A stretch of DNA of 64,000 bases, taken from positions 2,402,246 to 2,466,245 of the forward strand of contig NZ_FNWD01000002.1 of assembly GCF_900104655.1 (NCBI RefSeq). Direction: 5' to 3'. Positions 9,625 to 19,073 of the stretch are shown one piece after another. Under the pieces are notes generated by a model. The model saw only the letters and a program-made list of their open reading frames with translations, ran no database searches and had not been told where the DNA came from. Every line of letters begins with the position of its first letter. Position 1 is the first letter of the stretch. This stretch comes from Millionella massiliensis (lineage in GTDB: Bacteria > Bacteroidota > Bacteroidia > Bacteroidales > Rikenellaceae). Both the position numbers and the translations under genes were made by a program.

Positions 9625-11073
9625 TTAGGCGAAGGCGGCACGGACCTCTTCGCGGTCGTCGAAGTGGTGGCGAATGCCGGCGATCTCCTGATAGGGCTCG
9701 TGGCCTTTGCCGGCTACCAAAATGATGTCGCCCGGACGGGCCAAGGCGGCTGCCGTGCGAATCGCTTCGCGACGGTCGGCGATGGTCAGCGTACGGGCCA
9801 TCTGCGCTTTGTCGAGGCCGGCTCGCATCTCGTCGAGAATCACTTGCGGATCCTCGAAACGGGGGTTGTCCGAGGTCAGAATCACCCGCGAGGAGCCGTT
9901 GGCGGCGACCTGTGCCATTACGGGGCGTTTGGTGGTGTCGCGATTGCCGCCGCACCCGACGACGGTGATGAGTTGCGCACCCTCTTTCCGCAGTTCGTTG
10001 ATCGTGTCGATAACGTTTTGCAGCGCGTCGGGCGTGTGGGCGTAGTCCACGATGGCCAGTCGTCCGTCGGTGGCGCGAATCTGTTCGAAACGGCCGCTCA
10101 CGGGGTGCAGCGTGCTCAGAATCCGGAGCACTTCGGCCGACTCCTGCCCCAGCTCCATGGCGGCGCCGTAGATGGCGGTCAGGTTATAGGCGTTGAAACG
10201 GCCGATGAATTGAACCCACACCTGCTGGCGGTTCATCTCGATCTCCATGCCGTCGAGATGCTCTTCGACGATACGCCCGTGGTAGTCGGCCACGTTGCGC
10301 AGCGAGTAGGTGACTTTGCGTCGGGCAGGTGAATTCTGGAGCATGATTTCGCCGTTGCGGTCGTCGATGTTGGTCAGGGCGAAGGCCTCTTTGGGGAGGG
10401 CGTTGAAGAATCCCTGTTTGGCTTTGATGTATTCGGCGAAGGTCTTGTGGTAGTCGAGGTGGTCGTGGGTGATGTTGGTGAAGATGCCGCCGGTGAACCG
10501 CAGCCCTTCGATACGTTTCTGCACGATGCTGTGCGAGCTGACCTCCATGAAGCAGTAGTCGCAGCCGGCATCGACCATTTCGGCCATCAGCCGGTTCAGG
10601 GTCAGCGGGTCGGGGGTGGTGTGGGTCGATTCGATGCGTTCTTCGCCGACGCGGTATACGACGGTCGAGATCAGCCCGCACCGGTGGCCGAGTGCCGTAA
10701 AGAGGTCGTAGAGCAGGGTGGCGATGGTGGTTTTGCCGTTGGTGCCGGTGACGCCGACCAACCGCAACTTCTGGCTCGGGTGACCGTAGTAGGCGGCGGC
10801 AAGCAGAGCCAGTGCGGCGGCGCTGTCATCGACCAGCACATAGCTGACGGCCGGATCGAGTTCGTCGGCCGGGAGGGTCTCGCAGACGATGGCCGATGCG
10901 CCTTGCGCGATGGCGTCGGGGATGTAGTCGTGGCCGTCGACCTGGGTGCCGCGGACGGCTACGAAGAGGTCGCCTTTCTCGACCTTGCGCGAGTTGAACT
11001 GAATGCATCGTATGCCGGGACGCTGCGGGCCGGTGATCCGGGCGCCGGGCAGGCTGTCGAATATGTGTACCAT
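9625..11073 (-). CDS. murE: UDP-N-acetylmuramoyl-tripeptide synthetase MurE (meso-DAP type)
   Basis: The product is a 482-residue Mur ligase that adds the third stem-peptide residue in the cytoplasm. Visible signatures are the substrate-binding N-terminus with FNSRKVEKGDLFVAVRG, the ATP loop GVTGTNGKTT, the central domain with TNITHDHLDYH, and the C-terminal DNPRFEDP. The DNPR motif is the known determinant for meso-diaminopimelate rather than lysine. It begins 17 bases after the ftsI stop, so it is the last gene of the minus-strand rsmH-ftsL-ftsI-murE operon. The length and start (MVHIFDSLPG) agree with the family. Confidence 0.96.
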   Translation of the reverse strand: MVHIFDSLPGARITGPQRPGIRCIQFNSRKVEKGDLFVAVRGTQVDGHDYIPDAIAQGASAIVCETLPADELDPAVSYVLVDDSAAALALLAAAYYGHPSQKLRLVGVTGTNGKTTIATLLYDLFTALGHRCGLISTVVYRVGEERIESTHTTPDPLTLNRLMAEMVDAGCDYCFMEVSSHSIVQKRIEGLRFTGGIFTNITHDHLDYHKTFAEYIKAKQGFFNALPKEAFALTNIDDRNGEIMLQNSPARRKVTYSLRNVADYHGRIVEEHLDGMEIEMNRQQVWVQFIGRFNAYNLTAIYGAAMELGQESAEVLRILSTLHPVSGRFEQIRATDGRLAIVDYAHTPDALQNVIDTINELRKEGAQLITVVGCGGNRDTTKRPVMAQVAANGSSRVILTSDNPRFEDPQVILDEMRAGLDKAQMARTLTIADRREAIRTAAALARPGDIILVAGKGHEPYQEIAGIRHHFDDREEVRAAFA

Positions 11074-11090
11074 GGGATTAACGGTGTGTG

Positions 11091-13352
11091 CTAATGGGTG
11101 AGATCGTCCGGGAGCTCTTCGGGCGTTTCGGCGGGCTTGGGCTGCGGACGTTTTTTCGGTTTTTTCTGCTCTAAGGTAAGTAAAATTTCGGTTCCTTGTT
11201 CAAACGGGATTCCGGCTTCGAGCGATTGGGCGGTCACGATGCCCATCCCGGTGAATTTGGGACGCAGACCGACACTCTCGGCCATTTCGAGGGCTTCGTC
11301 GAGGGTCAGCCCCTGCAGGTCGGGCACGCCGGCCGTCACGGGCATCGGCGCAGGGGTCAGCACACGGCCGCCGCTGTCGATGGCCACGGTACCTTCGGCG
11401 GGGATGGCGGGCACTCCGGCTACCCGCAGGTCGGTGACGAGTGCGTTGAGCTCATCGGCGGGGCCGGGCAGGGCACGGAGTTGCGGGTCGAAGGCCTGGG
11501 CGCGAGGTACGACGCGGTTGTTGACGTTGTAGTGCATGGCGTACACGCGGTCGGCCACGGTTTTGAAGAGCGGGCCGGCCAGCGAGGTGCCGTAGTAGGG
11601 TTTCGAGGAACCGGCGGGGTGGTAGGTCTTCAGGGCGACGATGATCGAGTATTTGGGGTTGTCGGCGGGCAGGTAGCCGACCATCGAACCGAGGTAGTGG
11701 CGACCGCCGCTGCTGGTGGTGTATCCGCTGCGGCCGATGGCCACCTGGGCGGTACCCGTTTTGGCGGCGACGCGGTAGTTGGGGTTCTGGAGCAGTCGTC
11801 CGGTACCGTTCAGCACGACCCCTTCGATGGCCTGGCGCAGGCCGCGCAGGGTCGCCTGCGAGCAGATGGCCGGGTTGATGGTGTCGCTCGGGATGCGGCG
11901 CACGGTTTGGTCGTGGTGTCGCAGTTCGCGGACGAACATGGGCTTAACCATCACGCCGTTGTTGGCCACGGCGTTGTAGAGGGTGAGGGTGTGGATCGGG
12001 GCCACGCGCACGGCGTAACCGTAGGACATCATGGTGAGGGTCATACCGTCCCAGCCGTTTTTCATATCGGGGTGTTTGACCAGCGGCCGGGCTTCGCCGG
12101 CGATTTGCAGGTCAAGCGGGCGGCTGATGCCGAGCCGGTCGATGGCTTCGATGAATTTCGATGCGCGGCCTCCGTAGGCACGGTTGACGGCCTTGGCCAT
12201 CCCGATGTTGGACGATTTTTCGAATACCTGCTGGAGGCTGAGCACACCGAAACCGCCGGAGTGGGAGTCGACCACGCGCACGGGACCGATCTGCACGCGG
12301 CCCTGTTCGGTGTCGATGATGGTGGAGAGGGGCATGTGGGCGTCGTCGAGCAGGGTCAGCAGGCCGACCAGCTTGAAGGTCGAACCGGGCTCCATGCTCA
12401 TCCCGATCACATAGTTGTAGTCTTCGACGAGGGTGCCGTCCGGGCGGCGGGTGACGTTCGAGAGGGCTTTGATGTCGCCCGTGGCCACCTCCATCACGGC
12501 GACGCAGCCCCAGTCGGCTTCGGCTTCGACGATCCACTCCTGCAGGGCGCTCTGCACCATGTCCTGCATCTCGATATTGAGGGTGGTCACTACGTCGTAG
12601 CCGTCGACCGGATCGATGTTCTGGTCGCTGGCGATCGGGGTCCAGAAGTTACCGGAGACTTTCTGTTTCAGTGTCCGTCCGGGTTTGCCCTTGAGGTCTT
12701 CGTCGAATCCCCCCTCGATTCCCAGTTTGACGCCGGACTGGTTGACGAATCCGATGGTGCGCAGGGCGAGGCTCCCGTGCGGGCGGACGCGGCGGCTGTT
12801 CTCCACGGCCAGGAAACCGCCGTGGTTCGGTCCCAGCCGGAACAGGGGAAATTGTTTGACCTCCTGCAGTTCGAGGTAGTTGATCTTGCGACGAGTTACC
12901 AGGTGGTATCGCTTCTTTTCGGCGTGAGCCTTGAGCAGGTCGGCCTTGTATTCGGCGGCATTGCGGTCACCGAAAAAGTGGGCCAGGCAGAGGCTCAGCG
13001 AATCGACGTTGGCCATGAAGAGTTCGGGTGTGAGCCCGTCGGCGGCCATGTCCATGCGGAGTTCGTAATAGGGAATGGAGGTGGCCAGCAGGCGGCCGTC
13101 GTCGGAGTAGATGTTGCCGCGGGCCCCGTCGATCACTTCGGTCCGGTAGCTGTACTTGTTCGAGAGGTCGCGCAGCGCGTCGCTGCCGCTGCCAACCTGA
13201 AGCCAGATGATGCGGCCGAGAATGGCCAGCCCCAACAGAAAAAAGAGAAGATACAACACCTTGACGCGCCGCAGAATGGCCTCTTTAATGGGGCTGCGCT
13301 GCGGTTTGCCGGGGGTGGGGTTCGGAGCGGGTGTGGTAGGTGCGGGGGTCAT
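11091..13352 (-). CDS. ftsI: Division-specific penicillin-binding protein FtsI (PBP3) with PASTA domain
   Basis: The product is 753 residues and acts as the septal transpeptidase crosslinking peptidoglycan at the inner membrane. A Pro-rich cytoplasmic tail is followed by one membrane segment at about residues 32-52. The pedestal domain comes next, then the transpeptidase domain with all three motifs: STFK (324-327), SSN (380-382) and KTGT (531-534). The C-terminus carries a PASTA domain starting PDLQGLTLDEAL, and a basic Pro/Lys-rich tail follows. The C-terminal PASTA is common in Bacteroidetes FtsI. The gene starts 10 bases after the ftsL-like stop. Confidence 0.95.
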   Translation of the reverse strand: MTPAPTTPAPNPTPGKPQRSPIKEAILRRVKVLYLLFFLLGLAILGRIIWLQVGSGSDALRDLSNKYSYRTEVIDGARGNIYSDDGRLLATSIPYYELRMDMAADGLTPELFMANVDSLSLCLAHFFGDRNAAEYKADLLKAHAEKKRYHLVTRRKINYLELQEVKQFPLFRLGPNHGGFLAVENSRRVRPHGSLALRTIGFVNQSGVKLGIEGGFDEDLKGKPGRTLKQKVSGNFWTPIASDQNIDPVDGYDVVTTLNIEMQDMVQSALQEWIVEAEADWGCVAVMEVATGDIKALSNVTRRPDGTLVEDYNYVIGMSMEPGSTFKLVGLLTLLDDAHMPLSTIIDTEQGRVQIGPVRVVDSHSGGFGVLSLQQVFEKSSNIGMAKAVNRAYGGRASKFIEAIDRLGISRPLDLQIAGEARPLVKHPDMKNGWDGMTLTMMSYGYAVRVAPIHTLTLYNAVANNGVMVKPMFVRELRHHDQTVRRIPSDTINPAICSQATLRGLRQAIEGVVLNGTGRLLQNPNYRVAAKTGTAQVAIGRSGYTTSSGGRHYLGSMVGYLPADNPKYSIIVALKTYHPAGSSKPYYGTSLAGPLFKTVADRVYAMHYNVNNRVVPRAQAFDPQLRALPGPADELNALVTDLRVAGVPAIPAEGTVAIDSGGRVLTPAPMPVTAGVPDLQGLTLDEALEMAESVGLRPKFTGMGIVTAQSLEAGIPFEQGTEILLTLEQKKPKKRPQPKPAETPEELPDDLTH

Positions 13353-13362
13353 GGTCGGGGGG

Positions 13363-13899
13363 TCACTCTTCGATCAGGTGGGTCGGGCTGCCGCCCTGTT
13401 TCAGCGGCATGTTGCGCTCTTCGAGCAGCCGTTCCACCTCGCTTTGGCGGGTGATGGTCATCCGCACGGCCGAGGAGGTCACGGCTTCGGTCTTGAGCTG
13501 TTTCAGTTCGTCGGTGAGGCGATCCAGTTCGCTGTGCTTGTGCTGGACGTGAAAACCGTTGGCTATGTAGAGCAGCATCAGCAGCACGATATAGACGATC
13601 ACGGGCAGACGGCGTGTAAACTCTTCCTGGGTGAGCACGCTGCCGGTGAAAAACTGTCCGATGCGGATACCGCGTTTGCGACGGGGCGGCTGCGGCTCGT
13701 CGGTGGCAGCAGGGGGCGTTGCATCGCCGGAGGTCTCCTCTTCGGCGGGCTGCTCCTCGGGGCTGGGCGCAGCGTCGGGTTCGCGCCAGTCGGGCGGGGT
13801 GGCATCCTCTTCGTCGGGTGCCACCGCCGGGTCGACGTCCGGCGTGGGGCGCCAGTCGAACTCTTCGGGTGGGGTTTTATGTCGTTTGCGGAACAGCAT
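13363..13899 (-). CDS. FtsL-like division protein
   Basis: The product is 178 residues and bitopic. About 90 N-terminal cytoplasmic residues are rich in Pro, Glu and Asp, then come a basic RRKRGIRIG stretch, a single membrane segment at about 115-135 (VIVYIVLLMLLYIANG) and a short periplasmic coiled-coil region (ELDRLTDELKQLKTEAVTS). Position between rsmH and ftsI, size and topology match the Bacteroidetes FtsL-like family, which scaffolds the FtsQLB divisome complex. Sequence conservation in this family is poor, so the assignment rests mainly on context and topology. The long acidic tail is larger than in E. coli FtsL. Confidence 0.75.
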   Translation of the reverse strand: MLFRKRHKTPPEEFDWRPTPDVDPAVAPDEEDATPPDWREPDAAPSPEEQPAEEETSGDATPPAATDEPQPPRRKRGIRIGQFFTGSVLTQEEFTRRLPVIVYIVLLMLLYIANGFHVQHKHSELDRLTDELKQLKTEAVTSSAVRMTITRQSEVERLLEERNMPLKQGGSPTHLIEE

Positions 13900-14121
13900 T
13901 TCGGGTGTGTTGTCTGTTGGCGGGCGGTGCTGCGGCAGCCGGTGAAGCGGGCCGTACAGCGGAGTGCTTCGAACGGGCAGTTGCGGCGTACACCGTCCTG
14001 TTTCTTCGGAAGAGCGCTGGATACCGGCTGGGGCCCTGTGGAAGATGGCGCCACGGCGTCTGTGAAGGCTGTCGGCCGGGCCCCTGTGGCGGGGTCGGTG
14101 CGGTTTCCAGTGGGGTCGGGA

Positions 14122-15045
14122 TTAGCTCGGGTCGGTCTTCTCCAGTTTTTCGGCTCCGCGCAGTTTGGCGCTGCGGGCGCGGGGGTTGCGGGCGATCTCG
14201 GCCTCGTCGGGCAGGATCACTTTGCCGACGGCTCGGAGCGGTACGGTTGCCCGGCCGAAAAAGTCCTTCTCGACGCGTCCATCGGCAGTGCCGCTACGGA
14301 TGAAGTTTTTGGTCAGGCGGTCCTCCAGCGAGTGGTAGGTGATGACGCTCAGCCGGCCGCCGGGCGCGAGCAGGCGGATGGCTTGCGCGAGCATCATCTC
14401 GAGGGCCTGCATTTCGCCGTTCACCTCGATGCGGAGGGCCTGGAACAGTTTTGCCCGGAATTTCGATTCGGCGCCGCGCGGAGTGACCTCTTCGACAGCC
14501 TTGAGCAGGTCGGCGATGGTCGCGATGGGGCCGACGCTCTGGCGGTGGCGGATGATGGCGTTGGCGATGCGGTAGCACTTGTCCAGCTCGCCGTAACGGC
14601 CCAGGAGGGTGGCCAACTGGTCGGCTTCGTAGCTGTTCACGATGTCGGCTGCGGTGCGTTCGCCGCCGGTTTGGTTCATGCGCATGTCGAGCGGTCCGTC
14701 GAAGCGGAACGAAAAGCCGCGTTCGGCGGTGTCGAAGTGGTGTGACGAGACGCCGAGGTCGGCCAGTATGCCGTCCACCTGTTCGAATCCGGCAGCCCGC
14801 ACGCAGCCGCGTAGGAAACGGAAGTTGTTGTGAACGAGTGTCAGCCGTTTGTCGTCGGGGGCATTGGCCAGCGCTTCGGCGTCCTGGTCAAAGGAGACGA
14901 GGCGGCCTTTCCGGCCGAGTCGGCTGAGGATTTCGCGCGAGTGTCCGCCGCCACCGAAGGTGACGTCGACGTAGACGCCGTCGGGGCGGATGTCGAGCAT
15001 GTCGACGCTTTCGCGGAGCAGTACGGGATCGTGGTATTCGGACAT
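14122..15045 (-). CDS. rsmH: 16S rRNA (cytosine(1402)-N(4))-methyltransferase RsmH
   Basis: The product is 307 residues, the usual length. It is a SAM-dependent methyltransferase acting on C1402 of 16S rRNA. The SAM-binding motif is VDVTFGGGGHS, and the family blocks DGILADLGVSSHHFD and VITYHSLEDR are present. The ATG at 15045 (MSEYHDPVLLRESVDML) matches family N-termini; the 63 further upstream in-frame codons overlap the divergent promoter region and are not coding. It is the first gene of the minus-strand division operon. No mraZ precedes it, unlike in many bacteria. A 222-bp spacer without recognisable coding sequence separates it from the ftsL-like gene. Confidence 0.95.
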   Translation of the reverse strand: MSEYHDPVLLRESVDMLDIRPDGVYVDVTFGGGGHSREILSRLGRKGRLVSFDQDAEALANAPDDKRLTLVHNNFRFLRGCVRAAGFEQVDGILADLGVSSHHFDTAERGFSFRFDGPLDMRMNQTGGERTAADIVNSYEADQLATLLGRYGELDKCYRIANAIIRHRQSVGPIATIADLLKAVEEVTPRGAESKFRAKLFQALRIEVNGEMQALEMMLAQAIRLLAPGGRLSVITYHSLEDRLTKNFIRSGTADGRVEKDFFGRATVPLRAVGKVILPDEAEIARNPRARSAKLRGAEKLEKTDPS

Positions 15046-15078
15046 GGCGGTAGGATAACGGACCGTTGAGGGTGAAAA

Positions 15079-15109
15079 TTGGGGTAAAGTTACATTTTTT
15101 TTAAATTTG
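15079..15109 (+). promoter_or_regulatory. Bacteroidetes-type promoter of the acyltransferase gene
   Basis: TTG at 15079-15081 and TAAATTTG at 15102-15109 are separated by 20 bases, matching the known -33/-7 arrangement (TTTG, then TAnnTTTG). The ATG starts only 9 bases after the box, so the leader would be a few nucleotides at most. Confidence 0.6.
15085..15092 (-). promoter_or_regulatory. Possible -7 box for rsmH operon
   Basis: The minus strand reads TAACTTTA, one base off the Bacteroidetes TAnnTTTG -7 consensus, 40 bases upstream of the rsmH ATG. It overlaps the divergent promoter of the acyltransferase gene. Confidence 0.35.
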
Positions 15110-15118
15110 CCCTGCAAT

Positions 15119-15922
15119 ATGGAAACCATAGACATAGGTCGTCTGCTGCGGACCAAGAATCCGCGTCTGGCACGGTGGGTGCCGCGTTTCGTCGTGCGCG
15201 GGATCGAACGACTCATCCGGCTCAGGAAAATCAATTACGTACTGGAAAATTACAGCGCCCAGCCGCCGATGGAGTTCATCCGTTCGACGCTGGAGTATAT
15301 CGGGGTGACCTATACGGTGCACGGGGTGGAGAACATCCCCCGGAACCATCGGGTGATCTTTGCCTCGAACCATCCGCTGGGCGGGCTGGACGGGCTGATG
15401 CTGGCGGAGGCGGTGAACCCTCATGTGCCGTCGGTAAAGCTCATTGTGAACGACCTGCTGATGAACCTCGAACCGCTGGCGCCGATTTTCGTGCCGGTCA
15501 ACAAGTATGGCGCTCAGACGGTCGACTACGCGCGCAGGCTGGTGGAGATGTACGAGAGCGATGCAGCGGTCATTACGTTTCCGGCCGGTCTATGTTCGCG
15601 GTTGATTCGTGGAAAGATCGAGGATCCGCCGTGGCGGCGTAATTTCGTGCAGAAGGCCTGGGAGAGCGGACGGTTGATCGTGCCGGTCTATATCGAGGGG
15701 CGCAATTCGATGTTTTTCTACCGTTTCGAACGGTTGCGCAAGACGCTCGGCATCAAGCTGAACCTGGGAACCGTCCTGCTGCCCAAAGAGATGTTCGATC
15801 AGAAAGGAAAACATCTGGATATCTATATCGGCGAGCCGATCGAACTGACGCGTGAGCATACGATTCGCGACTGGGTCGATGTGATTCGCCGCAAGGTGTA
15901 CGCCATGCAGCCGAAGCAGTAA
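15119..15922 (+). CDS. PlsC-family acyltransferase, candidate GlsA (O-acyltransferase of glycine lipids)
   Basis: The product is a 267-residue lysophospholipid/ornithine-lipid-type acyltransferase. The catalytic block is SNHPLGGLDG, where His and Asp are five residues apart instead of the textbook four (HX4D), as in related Bacteroidetes proteins. The downstream block FPAGLCSR corresponds to the substrate-binding FPEGTRS motif, and a VPVYIEG block follows. It likely transfers an acyl group to a hydroxylated lipid at the inner membrane. A GNAT/hemolysin-type acyltransferase lies 3.2 kb away (19074-19985). In Bacteroides such a pair (GlsA/GlsB) makes glycine lipids, so this gene is a candidate GlsA; a generic phospholipid acyltransferase is the alternative. 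The start at 15119 is set by the promoter position and the family N-terminus. Confidence 0.75.
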   Translation: METIDIGRLLRTKNPRLARWVPRFVVRGIERLIRLRKINYVLENYSAQPPMEFIRSTLEYIGVTYTVHGVENIPRNHRVIFASNHPLGGLDGLMLAEAVNPHVPSVKLIVNDLLMNLEPLAPIFVPVNKYGAQTVDYARRLVEMYESDAAVITFPAGLCSRLIRGKIEDPPWRRNFVQKAWESGRLIVPVYIEGRNSMFFYRFERLRKTLGIKLNLGTVLLPKEMFDQKGKHLDIYIGEPIELTREHTIRDWVDVIRRKVYAMQPKQ

Positions 15923-16057
15923 GAAAGCGCGGCGAAGGGCAGATCGAGGCTGTGCGAGATTTTCCCTCCTTGGAAAAGAAGGGTGTGTAGATTTTGTGGA
16001 AGAAATGGGCTGAACGTGGCTGTGCGCGTGTGTTAGGCACAAAAGACAGAAGGTAAT

Positions 16058-16113
16058 AATAAGCGAAGCGGGCTTGGAACCAATATTCCAAGCCCGCTTC
16101 GCTTATTGATTTT
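16058..16113. terminator. Terminator between convergent genes
   Basis: A perfect 22-bp stem (16058-16079 with 16086-16107) has a 6-base loop followed by GATTTT. It sits between the plus-strand acyltransferase and the minus-strand LRR gene and may serve both. Confidence 0.85.
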
Positions 16114-16211
16114 GGACGGCTGTTATGTTAGAGGACAGGGTGCCGGCCGAAATGAGGAGTGCAGATACAAAGGTGCAGATCGATTCTGCGAAAATGACAC
16201 CCCGGCTCTTG

Positions 16212-18008
16212 TTATTGAGCCGAGGTCATGTCAGATTCGTGGAATTCGTAGTGCTGGGTGAGGGTGCTCCAGGCCGGATTGTTTTCGTAGGCGGACAGTG
16301 TTCCTGCTGGGAGGTACAGCATGTTGGGAATGTTATCGCCTTGGGTCGTGATACCCGTATTGAAGAAAACCTTGGTATCAAAGCAGGTCGGAGGAGTCGT
16401 GGCCTGGCATGTGAAGGAGTAGAGGTGGTGGCAGTGAGCCAGGGCGTATTGTCCGATCGATTTGACGTTTTTGCCGAGGGTGATTTGTTGCAGGTTTTCG
16501 CAGGCGAAGAAAGCATGACTGCCGATCTCTTCGACACTTTCGGGCAGTTCGATCGAAGAGATGTTCAGATTGCCGTTCAGGAAATAGGAAGGTATGCGGA
16601 CCAGTTTGTCCGTTTTGAAGGTCACGTTACGCAGCTTGTCGCAGTTTTCGAACGGGTGCGAACCGATTTCGCGGACGTTTTCCGGAATTTCGATCCAGGT
16701 CATGGCGCAGCCGGAGAAAGCCGCCTGGCCGATGACTTCGAGGCTGGTGGGGAGAATGATATTTTCCAGCGCAGAGCATCCGCCGAAGGCTCCGTCGCCG
16801 ATCATGCTCAGCTGGTCGCCGAAGGTCAGGGTCTTGAGCGAGGAGCAGTCTTTGAAGGCAGTGCTTCCGATCGTGAGTGCACCGGTCAGTTCGACGGAAT
16901 TGAGCAGGTTGCATCCGCTGAAGGCTCCGTCGCCAATCTCGGTGACCGGAGAGAGGTCTACCTCACGCAGATCGACGCATCCCATGAATGCGCAGCGCTG
17001 GAGGTGTACTTCCCGGTTGCCGATGTTCAGGTTGCGCAGATACTGGCACGCTTCGAACGAGCTTACCCCCAGGCAAAGCGTGTCGGTGCTCTCGGGGATG
17101 GTAACGGTTTTGAGTGCGCTGCCCTGGAATGCGAAAGCGGGAATCAGTGTGAGCGATTTGGGCAGGGTGATCTCTGCCAGCCCCGTATTGGCAAATGTGC
17201 TTTCGGAGAGGGTGTGCAGACTGGAACTCAGGGTGACTGAGGTCAGTTGTGCGCAATCCATGAAGGCGGAACGGCCGATCGAATCGATTTGTTGGAGGTT
17301 AATTTCTGTTAACGGCGAGTGGGAGAAGGTCCAGCCCCCGATGGCTGTGACGTTGACCGGCAGAGTGACTGCCTCGAGCGTCGCGAAAGAGATGGTTTCG
17401 AACGGGTCGTCCTGCGATCTGGGGAAAGTGTGCGATTCGTAGATGGCGTTGCTCATGTCCAGTTGGGTGAGCGACAGATCGGCGAATTGCTGGACGATCT
17501 CTTCGGTCAGCAGCGCGCCGCCGCGCGTTTCGACCTTGAGTGAGGTGATCGAGGTGTTCGGATCCAGTTTGTTGACCCACTCGCTGCTGCCGTTGACCTG
17601 GTAGTAAACGCCGGGGGTCACGCCGCTTTCGGTCGAGGCGCTCTGGGTGATGGTGAAGGTGGTTTGCTGGCCGAGACAGCTGATGGTGATGGTGGCCGAA
17701 CGATCCTCTCCGGTCGTGTTCGTCTGCAGGGTGATCGTCAGCGTGTTGGGGCCGGAACCGCCGCTCTTGGGGTTGATGTCGACCCACGCGTTGTCCGAGG
17801 CTTTACTGGTGGTCGATACGCTGGCTGTCCAACTGCCCTCGGCGGTAAAGCTGATGCTGTTGTTGGTGACGTCGGCGTAGTATTCCTGGTTGACGTCCTG
17901 CGGATCGTCGAACTTGATGGGGCCGTTGTCGGTCGGGCCGTTCTCTGAACTGCAGGCTGTCAGCAGGCCGGTGGCGAGGGTAGTCAGGAGGATGAAAAGT
18001 TTACGCAT
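16212..18008 (-). CDS. BspA-like leucine-rich repeat lipoprotein with BACON domain
   Basis: The product is a 598-residue lipoprotein with lipobox LTAC (Cys at about 19) followed by SSENG. Residues of about 35-130 form a BACON-type domain (SWTASVSTT...WVDINPKSGGSG...ATITISC). The rest is a BspA/Treponema pallidum-type leucine-rich repeat array with repeated blocks such as IGDGAFSGCNLLNSVELTG and SLEVIGQAAFSGC. These repeats are typical of secreted or surface proteins of gut Bacteroidetes and often bind proteins or polysaccharides; no ligand is evident. The C-terminus has the PAGTLSAYENNPAW element that often ends such arrays. It is on the minus strand, 53 bases after the SBF-like gene, and may be co-transcribed with it. 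Confidence 0.9.
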   Translation of the reverse strand: MRKLFILLTTLATGLLTACSSENGPTDNGPIKFDDPQDVNQEYYADVTNNSISFTAEGSWTASVSTTSKASDNAWVDINPKSGGSGPNTLTITLQTNTTGEDRSATITISCLGQQTTFTITQSASTESGVTPGVYYQVNGSSEWVNKLDPNTSITSLKVETRGGALLTEEIVQQFADLSLTQLDMSNAIYESHTFPRSQDDPFETISFATLEAVTLPVNVTAIGGWTFSHSPLTEINLQQIDSIGRSAFMDCAQLTSVTLSSSLHTLSESTFANTGLAEITLPKSLTLIPAFAFQGSALKTVTIPESTDTLCLGVSSFEACQYLRNLNIGNREVHLQRCAFMGCVDLREVDLSPVTEIGDGAFSGCNLLNSVELTGALTIGSTAFKDCSSLKTLTFGDQLSMIGDGAFGGCSALENIILPTSLEVIGQAAFSGCAMTWIEIPENVREIGSHPFENCDKLRNVTFKTDKLVRIPSYFLNGNLNISSIELPESVEEIGSHAFFACENLQQITLGKNVKSIGQYALAHCHHLYSFTCQATTPPTCFDTKVFFNTGITTQGDNIPNMLYLPAGTLSAYENNPAWSTLTQHYEFHESDMTSAQ

Positions 18009-18061
18009 AATGATTGTGGTTTTGGATGTTTCGGATGTGGGTGGAACGGTGTGACGATGGG

Positions 18062-19042
18062 TTACTCCTGTTCAGAGGCCATCCGGCGGGCGATGATACT
18101 GACCACGACCAGCTGCATGGCGTGGTAGATCATGATGGGGAGGAGCAGAATCCCGGTGAGGGTGTGGTCGGATACCAGCACCTTGGACATGACGGTGCCG
18201 TGGACGAGTGATTTCTTCGAGCCGCAGAAGAGGGCCACGATGCGGTCTTCGCGGTTGAAGTGCATCCGGTGGCTGATCCACCAGACGATGCCGAACACCA
18301 GAAAGAAGAGTGCGGCCATGCCGATGGTCAGTACGGCGAGCAGACCCCACGATACGGAGTCGAACATGTGCATCGAGAACGACTCGCAGAACGAGGTGTA
18401 GACGATGGCGATGATGACCGTTTGGTCGAAGAAGTTGAGGGCGCGTCGGTGAGTTTCGGCAAATTCGCCCCACCAGCGGTGGAGCAGCATTCCGGCGCCG
18501 ACCGGGACGATGACCTGGAAGATGAGGCTGATGATGACCTCTTCGAGCGAGTTTCCGCCCTGTCCGGCTGTCAGGAAGAGCGACATCCAGAGCGGCGTGA
18601 CGAAGACGCCGATCAGGCTCGAGATCGAGGCGTCGAAGATGGCGGCGGGGACGTTGCCGCGGGCCATCGAGACCATCACGACCGACGAGGAGACGGTCGA
18701 GGGCAGGGTGGCCATAAAGAAGATGCCGAGCCAGAGGTAGTAGTGTGGCTGGGTGTCGATCAGGGCCATGATGCCGAGTACCAGCAGGGGAAACAGCACG
18801 AAGGAGGTGAGTTGGACCAGCACGTGCAGCCGGACGTTTTGCAGGCCGACTTTCAGCTTTTCGCGGTTGAGCCGCAGCCCGTAGAAAAAGAAGATGACTC
18901 CCACGCCCCATCCGGCGACTTCGGCGGGCGACCAGTTTTCGTGTTCGGCGCCCCACGAGGGGGCCAGCCAGGCCAGGACGATGGCTCCGAACAGCGACAG
19001 GATGAACGGATCCAGTCCGATTCGTTTCAGGAAGTTCATCAT
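18062..19042 (-). CDS. SBF-like (bile acid:sodium symporter family) membrane transporter
   Basis: The product is 326 residues with about ten hydrophobic segments and belongs to the SBF-like/YfeH branch of the bile acid:sodium symporter superfamily (PF13593 type). Recognisable blocks are GVGVIFFFYGLRL near the start, PSTVSSSVVMVSMARGN in the middle and LFCGSKKSLVHGT near the end. Members are inner-membrane secondary transporters of organic anions, but the substrate of this branch is not established. It starts 31 bases after the GNAT acyltransferase stop on the same strand, so the two are probably one transcript. Whether it has a role in lipid amino-acid or bile-acid handling is unknown. Two adjacent ATG codons (19042, 19039) are both plausible starts. 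Confidence 0.85.
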   Translation of the reverse strand: MMNFLKRIGLDPFILSLFGAIVLAWLAPSWGAEHENWSPAEVAGWGVGVIFFFYGLRLNREKLKVGLQNVRLHVLVQLTSFVLFPLLVLGIMALIDTQPHYYLWLGIFFMATLPSTVSSSVVMVSMARGNVPAAIFDASISSLIGVFVTPLWMSLFLTAGQGGNSLEEVIISLIFQVIVPVGAGMLLHRWWGEFAETHRRALNFFDQTVIIAIVYTSFCESFSMHMFDSVSWGLLAVLTIGMAALFFLVFGIVWWISHRMHFNREDRIVALFCGSKKSLVHGTVMSKVLVSDHTLTGILLLPIMIYHAMQLVVVSIIARRMASEQE

Positions 19043-19073
19043 ACGCAGTGGGGGAGTATCGCTGTCCGGGGGA

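Noticed and set aside
11196..13454. Long plus-strand frame opposite ftsI
   Set aside because: It is an antisense shadow caused by GC-rich codon use; its product is Gly/His/Asp/Val-biased and matches no family, while the minus strand encodes a complete FtsI.
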